DNA from: Anaerolineales bacterium | Lineage (GTDB): Bacteria > Chloroflexota > Anaerolineae > Anaerolineales > Villigracilaceae | Assembly: GCA_016789205.1 (NCBI GenBank) | Contig: JAEURF010000038.1 | Coordinates: forward strand, 1-10,290 | DNA: 10,290 nt | Direction of reading: 5' to 3' | Shown here: one piece after another, positions 6,305 through 10,290 of the stretch | How positions within the stretch are numbered: the stretch's first letter is position 1 | Layout: every line of letters starts with the position of its first letter | Made by a program: the position numbers and the translations under genes | Notes under the pieces: model-generated | The model's database searches: none | What the model saw: only the letters and a program-made list of their open reading frames with translations | What the model was told of the DNA's origin: nothing

Positions 6305-8176
6305 TTATTCTAAGTTTGCCTTTACATTTTTTGCGGCAATTTCATTCATCCCCTTAACAGTTGAAAGTTCTTCAATGCTGGCTTCTTTTATTTTATCTAT
6401 AGAACCAAAATGGGTTAGCAAGGCTTTTCGGCGAGTGGGACCAATGCCGGGGATTGAATCCAGTTGAGATGCAAGCCCCAGTTTCGAACGTTTGTTACGA
6501 TGCGCCGTTATCCCGAAGCGATGTGCCTCATCACGAATCCGCTGTACAAGATAAAGTCCTTGTGAATGACGAGGCAAAATCAAAGGTTGACTATTATGCG
6601 GAAAGAAAATTTCTTCTTCTTGTTTGGCAAGCCCAACTACTGGAACTTTATCGAGCAATTCAAATTGTTCCATCACTTTGACAACGCGACTCAATTGACC
6701 TTTACCGCCGTCAATGATGATTAAATCTGGAAGGAAAGAAAACGCCTCATCTTTCTTTGACCCGACATCTGTTTCTTTTTCCTGCGAACCTTTCCAACGC
6801 CTGAAACGACGTGTGAGCATTTCTTCCATCGAAGCAAAATCATCTGGTGCGCCAATGCTTGTGGATTCAATATTAAATTTTCGATACAACCTTTTGGCTG
6901 GTACACCTTGTTCAAAGACAATCATCGCGCCAACAGTTGCCACGCCTTGTGTGTGACTGACGTCATAACATTCTATGCGATTGGGTGGCGCAGATAACTT
7001 TAATGCGTTTTGCAAATCACTCAATGCTTGTTCTTGTTTATGAGCATCCGCTTGCCATTGTGCGCGAAGTGCTGTTAAAGTTTCAGAAGCGTTCTCTGCC
7101 GCCATCTTGACCAACTCTTGTGGCTGACCTGAATTCGGCACAAGTAACTCAACTTTTTCGCCGCCACGTTTTGACCTTAACCATTGCGAAATGATGATGC
7201 GTTCTTCAATTTCTTGTGGAAGCATCACTTGCTCAGGAATGTTTGCGGCTTCGGTATAAAACTGCTTCACAAATTCAGAGACGACTTCTTTATCAGCCGT
7301 ATCTTCTGTGCCTTCGAGAATAAAATATTCACGCCCAATTAATTTTCCACCCCGAATGAAAAAGATTTGTACACAAGCTTCACCATCTGCACGTGCCATA
7401 GCAATCACATCTGAATCTTTATAATCTGACCCGAAGACAATTTTTTGTCTTTCAATAATAGATTGAATCGCTTTGAGTTGGTCTCGCACAGCGGCGGCTT
7501 TTTCAAAACGCATTTCTTCCGATGCTTTTTGCATGTCATTTTGCAAACGAATGACAATATGCTCGCTATGTCCGCCTAAGAAATCCATCAGGTCTGAAAT
7601 CATTTGACGATAACCCGCTTGAGAAATTGCTCCGATACATGGGGCAGTGCATAATTTAATGTCGTAATATAAACAAGCGCGTGCGTCATTGCCCGTAATT
7701 TCACGGTCACAGGTGAGGTATGGAAATATTTTGCGAAGTGCTTCTAAAGTTTGGTGGACTGCCCATGCCGAAGTGTACGGACCAAAATATCTTGAGCCAT
7801 CTTCAATCATGTTCCTTGTGACTGTCACTTTTGGAAATGGGTCATTCCAGTGAATTTTTATATATGGATATTTTTTATCATCTTTTAGACGAATATTATA
7901 TTTTGGGCGATGCTTCTTGATTAAATTCATTTCAAGAATCAACGCTTCGAGTTCAGAACCTACGACAATCCATTCAATATCTGTAATGTCTCTTACAAGG
8001 CGGCGAGTTTTATTGTCGTGACTTGAATCGGCATGGAAATAAGAACGGACACGATTCTTCAAACTAATCGCTTTGCCAACGTAAATAATCGTCCCTTCGG
8101 CATTGCGATAAATGTAGCAACCAGGTTTGGCTGGCAATGTGGCAAGGATGCCTTGAATCTTTTCAGAGAGTTCCAT
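6305..8176 (-). CDS. uvrC: UvrABC excinuclease subunit C
   Basis: UvrC makes both incisions around DNA damage during nucleotide excision repair, with UvrA and UvrB. The 623-residue product has all parts. The GIY-YIG nuclease for the 3' cut is at about 15-95 (GCYIY, then IIYVGKA). Four cysteines (156, 168, 176, 180) match the iron-sulfur cluster ligands described for E. coli UvrC. The UvrB-binding UVR motif is at about 211-240. The RNase H-like nuclease for the 5' cut has D405 (YDVSH), D489 (IIIDGGKGQ) and H552 (RDEAHRFG). Two helix-hairpin-helix motifs lie at about 570-590 (SIPGIGPTRRKALL) and 600-620. It begins 18 bases after the sensor kinase gene, so it may share that operon, which would tie repair expression to the two-component system. 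No SOS-type operator was noticed upstream. Confidence 0.98.
   Translation of the reverse strand: MELSEKIQGILATLPAKPGCYIYRNAEGTIIYVGKAISLKNRVRSYFHADSSHDNKTRRLVRDITDIEWIVVGSELEALILEMNLIKKHRPKYNIRLKDDKKYPYIKIHWNDPFPKVTVTRNMIEDGSRYFGPYTSAWAVHQTLEALRKIFPYLTCDREITGNDARACLYYDIKLCTAPCIGAISQAGYRQMISDLMDFLGGHSEHIVIRLQNDMQKASEEMRFEKAAAVRDQLKAIQSIIERQKIVFGSDYKDSDVIAMARADGEACVQIFFIRGGKLIGREYFILEGTEDTADKEVVSEFVKQFYTEAANIPEQVMLPQEIEERIIISQWLRSKRGGEKVELLVPNSGQPQELVKMAAENASETLTALRAQWQADAHKQEQALSDLQNALKLSAPPNRIECYDVSHTQGVATVGAMIVFEQGVPAKRLYRKFNIESTSIGAPDDFASMEEMLTRRFRRWKGSQEKETDVGSKKDEAFSFLPDLIIIDGGKGQLSRVVKVMEQFELLDKVPVVGLAKQEEEIFFPHNSQPLILPRHSQGLYLVQRIRDEAHRFGITAHRNKRSKLGLASQLDSIPGIGPTRRKALLTHFGSIDKIKEASIEELSTVKGMNEIAAKNVKANLE
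6307..6312 (-). promoter_or_regulatory. Candidate -10 box overlapping the uvrC stop region
   Basis: TAGAAT spans the last uvrC sense codons and the first base of its TAA stop, 6 bases before the ATG of the membrane propeller gene. It fits the recurring short-spacing pattern, but part of it is fixed by coding sequence, so it may be chance. Confidence 0.3.
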
Positions 8177-8183
8177 TGATTAA

Positions 8184-8189
8184 ATTTTA
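8184..8189 (-). promoter_or_regulatory. Candidate -10 box before uvrC
   Basis: TAAAAT lies 7 bases before the uvrC ATG in an 18-base gap with no good Shine-Dalgarno at usable spacing; a GGGG run precedes the hexamer. If it is active, the uvrC mRNA would be leaderless or nearly so. Confidence 0.35.
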
Positions 8190-8194
8190 CCCCG

Positions 8195-9250
8195 TTAAAT
8201 CTCAATCACAAATGTTGTTCCTTTTCCGACTTCACTTTCAACTTGTATTGTCCCATGATGCGCTTCGATTAATTGTTTTGCAATGGCGAGTCCTAGCCCG
8301 CTGTTGATTCTGCCACTGCGAGATTTATCTCCGCGCCAGAATCTGTCGAAGATGAATGGTAAATCTTCGGATGCGATTCCTTCGCCAGAATCTTTGACAA
8401 GTATCCGCACGCTTCGTTCTTGACTTGTAATTGTTTCTGTTTCTATCAATATTTTCCCACCTTCAGGTGTGTGACGCAGTGCGTTTGAGATTAAATTGGA
8501 TAAAACTTGATTGAGTCTGTCATAATCTGCATTAATTTCTAAGGAAGAATCTTTGATGTTTGATTCAAGATTAATCCCAAGCGACTTCGCTTGAGAATAA
8601 AAACTTGAAGTGAGGTCATGTATCAGGTCAGCGAGCAGGAAGCGGGTAGGATGAAGCGGAAGTTGATGAGATTCTGCCAGAGATAAAGTCTGCAGGTCGT
8701 TGATGAGTCGAGTCAATAATTTTGTTTCATCTAATGTATTGTTGATATGTTCTTCAGTTGGTTTATAAACTCCGTCAATAATGCCTTCTAAATTCCCTTG
8801 AATGATGTGAAGCGGCGTGCGAAGTTCGTGGGCAATATCAGCCGTGAGATTGCGACGTTGTTTATCAGCGCGTTCGAGTTCATCAATCATTTTATTAAAG
8901 CGTGTGATTAATTCGCTGAACATATCAGATTTACTTTCCGGCACACGCACACCGAGATTGCCTTCGGAAACTGAGTCAATTGCACTGAAAAGATTTTCTA
9001 ACGGTTTACCGAAGCGAATCCATAAGTTGAAAATTGTAATAATGATGATAATGACGACGATAAATGGTGCGCCACAAACAAGCATCCAAATGTTTCTAGC
9101 GTGCATGTGTTGTGAAAATAGTAAATAAAAAAGCGCGGCGGTGCCGCCAATAAAAAATAGTGTAACAAAAAAGAAAAGCGGAAAGAATGGAAAGAATCTT
9201 CGTCTTCCGCGAAAACGTTTGGGTGGGCGTGGAGTTGGATGGTCAGACAT
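8195..9250 (-). CDS. Sensor histidine kinase, two-component system
   Basis: The 351-residue membrane kinase has a basic, proline-rich cytoplasmic N-terminus (1-18), helix 1 (about 19-46), an external loop of only about seven residues (QHMHARN), helix 2 (about 54-80), a HAMP linker (about 80-133), the dimerisation domain with the phospho-acceptor H141 in HELRTPL, and a complete ATP-binding domain: N-box around N236 (SNALRHTPEGG), G1 box DSGEGI (277-282), F box FDRFWRG, G2 box GLGLAI (298-303). With so small a loop it cannot hold a periplasmic ligand domain. It probably senses inside the membrane or through a partner protein, as in BceS/LiaS-like kinases. The start is 2 bases after the regulator stop, so the two are probably translationally coupled. 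Two histidines in the tiny loop are worth noting beside the His-rich protein encoded upstream. Confidence 0.96.
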   Translation of the reverse strand: MSDHPTPRPPKRFRGRRRFFPFFPLFFFVTLFFIGGTAALFYLLFSQHMHARNIWMLVCGAPFIVVIIIIITIFNLWIRFGKPLENLFSAIDSVSEGNLGVRVPESKSDMFSELITRFNKMIDELERADKQRRNLTADIAHELRTPLHIIQGNLEGIIDGVYKPTEEHINNTLDETKLLTRLINDLQTLSLAESHQLPLHPTRFLLADLIHDLTSSFYSQAKSLGINLESNIKDSSLEINADYDRLNQVLSNLISNALRHTPEGGKILIETETITSQERSVRILVKDSGEGIASEDLPFIFDRFWRGDKSRSGRINSGLGLAIAKQLIEAHHGTIQVESEVGKGTTFVIEI

Positions 9251-9252
9251 TC

Positions 9253-9927
9253 TTATTCTATAAACCTGTAACCAATTCCATAGACTGTTTCAATCATATT
9301 TTGATTTGAGGCTTGCTCAAGTTTTTTTCTTAGATTCTTAATATGCGAATCAATGCTTCTATCAAAACTGGATGCGACACCGTGTAAATTTTCTAAGATT
9401 TGTTCGCGAGTCAATGTTTGACCAGCATGGCTGGCGAGCAATTGTAATAATCTAAATTCATTCGGCGTGAGTTTGATGGGATTATCTTGATAAGTTACAG
9501 AATATTTTTCTGAGTCAATTTCAAGGTTTCCAATGCGAATCACGTTTGGTAATTTTATGTCACCGCTTGTTCTGCGAAGCAAAGCGCGGACTCTTGCAAT
9601 TAAGGCACGTGGCGAAAATGGTTTGGTGATGTAATCATCAGCGCCGATTTCAAGACCTGTGATTTGGTCAACTTCTTCTGATAACGCAGTTAACATGATG
9701 ATAGGAATATCACTTTCTTTGCGAAGAATTTTGCATACTTCACGACCATCTATGTTTGGAAGCATTAAGTCTAAGATGATGAGGTCAGGTTTTTCGCGGC
9801 GGGCAGTTGTGAGTGCAGATTGACCATCACTTGCAGTTACGACGCGAAAATTATTTTTTTCTAAATAATCGCGCGCAAGGCGCACAATTTTGGGTTCATC
9901 ATCTACGACGAGGATAAGTTGAGGCAT
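9253..9927 (-). CDS. OmpR/PhoB-family response regulator
   Basis: The 224-residue DNA-binding regulator pairs with the kinase gene that follows it by 2 bases. The receiver domain (1-120) has the acidic pocket D9 and D10, phospho-acceptor D53 (LIILDLMLP), switch T80 (IIMLTA) and K102 (ITKPF). The C-terminal winged helix (about 125-223) shows the family pattern LTPNEFRLLQLL, LTREQIL, RSIDSHIKNLRKKL and TVYGIGYRF. Phosphorylated dimers of this family usually bind direct repeats near target promoters. The 113-base region upstream contains heptanucleotide arrays that are a possible but unproven target. TATACT lies 6 bases before the ATG and no Shine-Dalgarno is present. Confidence 0.97.
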   Translation of the reverse strand: MPQLILVVDDEPKIVRLARDYLEKNNFRVVTASDGQSALTTARREKPDLIILDLMLPNIDGREVCKILRKESDIPIIMLTALSEEVDQITGLEIGADDYITKPFSPRALIARVRALLRRTSGDIKLPNVIRIGNLEIDSEKYSVTYQDNPIKLTPNEFRLLQLLASHAGQTLTREQILENLHGVASSFDRSIDSHIKNLRKKLEQASNQNMIETVYGIGYRFIE

Positions 9928-9933
9928 AGGGAA

Positions 9934-9939
9934 AGTATA
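9934..9939 (-). promoter_or_regulatory. Candidate -10 box before the response regulator
   Basis: TATACT lies 6 bases before the ATG, in true intergenic DNA not constrained by coding. The upstream -35 area is part of a pyrimidine-rich run on this strand (TTCTTC at 17-base spacing), a poor match to consensus. It predicts a leaderless mRNA for the two-component operon. Confidence 0.5.
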
Positions 9940-9948
9940 AGGGATAAC

Positions 9949-9974
9949 GGAAGAAAGAAGAAAGAGGAAAGAGA
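9949..9974. repeat. 26-base homopurine/homopyrimidine tract
   Basis: The plus strand has 26 purines in a row, including the short mirror-symmetric unit GAAGAAAGAAG. The minus strand is all pyrimidine. It sits directly upstream of the candidate -10 of the response-regulator gene and just after the heptad-repeat dyad in transcription order, so it could act as a slippage tract, an unusual DNA structure or the pyrimidine-rich tail of a weak terminator. Confidence 0.8.
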
Positions 9975-9977
9975 TAA

Positions 9978-10046
9978 GAGTAACAAGTAACGAGTTAACT
10001 TATTTCTTGTTACTCGTTACTTGTTTACTTGTCTACCTATTTACTT
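9978..10046. repeat. Inverted array of heptanucleotide repeats (hairpin)
   Basis: On the plus strand the left arm reads GAGTAAC, AAGTAAC, GAGTTAAC. After a 9-base spacer the right arm reads GTTACTC, GTTACTT, GTTTACTT, GTCTACCT, ATTTACTT. The core arms (9982-9995 and 10012-10025) are perfectly complementary over 14 bases, with 3 more pairs across a one-base bulge. The right array runs into the stop codon of the small Gly/His/Phe-rich protein. It may be a weak terminator or processing hairpin after that gene, an operator, or a simple-sequence element. Confidence 0.85.
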
Positions 10047-10290
10047 ATCTTCTTTTGGACTTTCTTCGCCATGAGCACGTTTGTGCCATTCGTCAAATCT
10101 TCCTTCCCATTTGCCACCCCAGTGTCCATGTTTGCCCCAAGCCCACGGTCGGAAGAAGATGAGGCGTAACAATCCAAAGAAGAAGAATAAGAAGATGAAG
10201 AAGCCGAAGAAGTGGAAGAGACCAAATCCGAAATGGTGACCAAACCCAAAACCGTGATGAGATGGATAACCAAAGCCATATCCACGACCA
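10041..10290 (-). CDS. Gly/His/Phe-rich small membrane protein, N-terminus cut by window edge
   Basis: The frame is open from the right edge to a TAA and gives 82 residues without a start codon, so the true start is outside. The visible N-terminal part is a Gly-Phe-His repeat (GYGFGYPSHHGFGFGHHFG), followed by a very phenylalanine-rich membrane helix (about residues 24-46), then a Trp/His/Gly-rich stretch (RPWAWGKHGHWGGKWEG) and an amphipathic tail RFDEWHKRAHGEESPKEDK. From memory, small proteins of this build with a C-terminal EWHxRAHG motif occur next to two-component genes in other bacteria, but I cannot verify that here. The histidines suggest metal binding. Position directly upstream of a kinase that lacks a sensor domain suggests an accessory sensor or a regulated target. 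A longer-looking frame in the same place, serine-rich and starting GTG, is a shadow. Confidence 0.75.
   Translation of the reverse strand, partial: GRGYGFGYPSHHGFGFGHHFGFGLFHFFGFFIFLFFFFGLLRLIFFRPWAWGKHGHWGGKWEGRFDEWHKRAHGEESPKEDK

Noticed and set aside
10037..10285. Serine-rich 82-residue frame starting at GTG on the minus strand
   Set aside because: It is a shifted shadow of the partial Gly/His/Phe-rich gene; the serine runs come from reading TTC-rich phenylalanine codons out of frame.

Overview
All nine complete genes, and one gene cut by the right edge, lie on the minus strand. They are packed so tightly (gaps of 2 to 22 bases almost everywhere, one 8-base overlap) that the window reads as one long co-directional block transcribed from right to left. 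The DNA is fairly AT-rich. No ribosomal RNA, tRNA, CRISPR array or transposase is visible. Gene content and style (a two-component pair next to a Gly/His/Phe-rich small membrane protein, a maltose-type sugar permease pair, UvrC, RF1, tiny single-pass membrane proteins) suggest a free-living bacterium. My best guess is a member of the Chloroflexota (Anaerolineae-like), but this is an impression from gene style, not a proven assignment.

Layout in transcription order, right to left. (1) The C-terminal part of a small Gly/His/Phe-rich membrane protein (10041-10290). (2) A short intergenic region with an inverted array of heptanucleotide repeats and a 26-base homopurine tract. (3) An OmpR-family response regulator (9253-9927) and its sensor kinase (8195-9250), 2 bases apart. 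(4) The excision nuclease subunit UvrC (6305-8176). (5) An unrecognised seven-helix membrane protein with a C-terminal beta-propeller-like domain (4771-6300). (6) A stand-alone receiver protein (4362-4751). (7) A 43-residue single-pass membrane protein (4224-4355). (8) A leader with an extended -10 promoter and a GC-rich hairpin, then release factor 1 (prfA, 3066-4142). (9) A 710-residue fusion of a GT-C/PMT-type membrane glycosyltransferase to a MalF-type ABC sugar permease (912-3044). (10) The partner MalG-type permease (65-919).

How the genes fit together: the two-component pair probably answers an envelope or membrane signal, because the kinase has almost no extracytoplasmic sensor. The fusion permease and the MalG-like permease should form the membrane channel of a carbohydrate importer whose binding protein and ATPase lie outside the window. 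prfA and uvrC are housekeeping genes inside the same directional block.

The most unusual items are the glycosyltransferase-permease fusion and a recurring start-site layout: five genes have a TANNNT hexamer 6 or 7 bases before the ATG and no Shine-Dalgarno sequence, which looks like leaderless transcription. By contrast, prfA and the malG-like gene have clear Shine-Dalgarno sequences.
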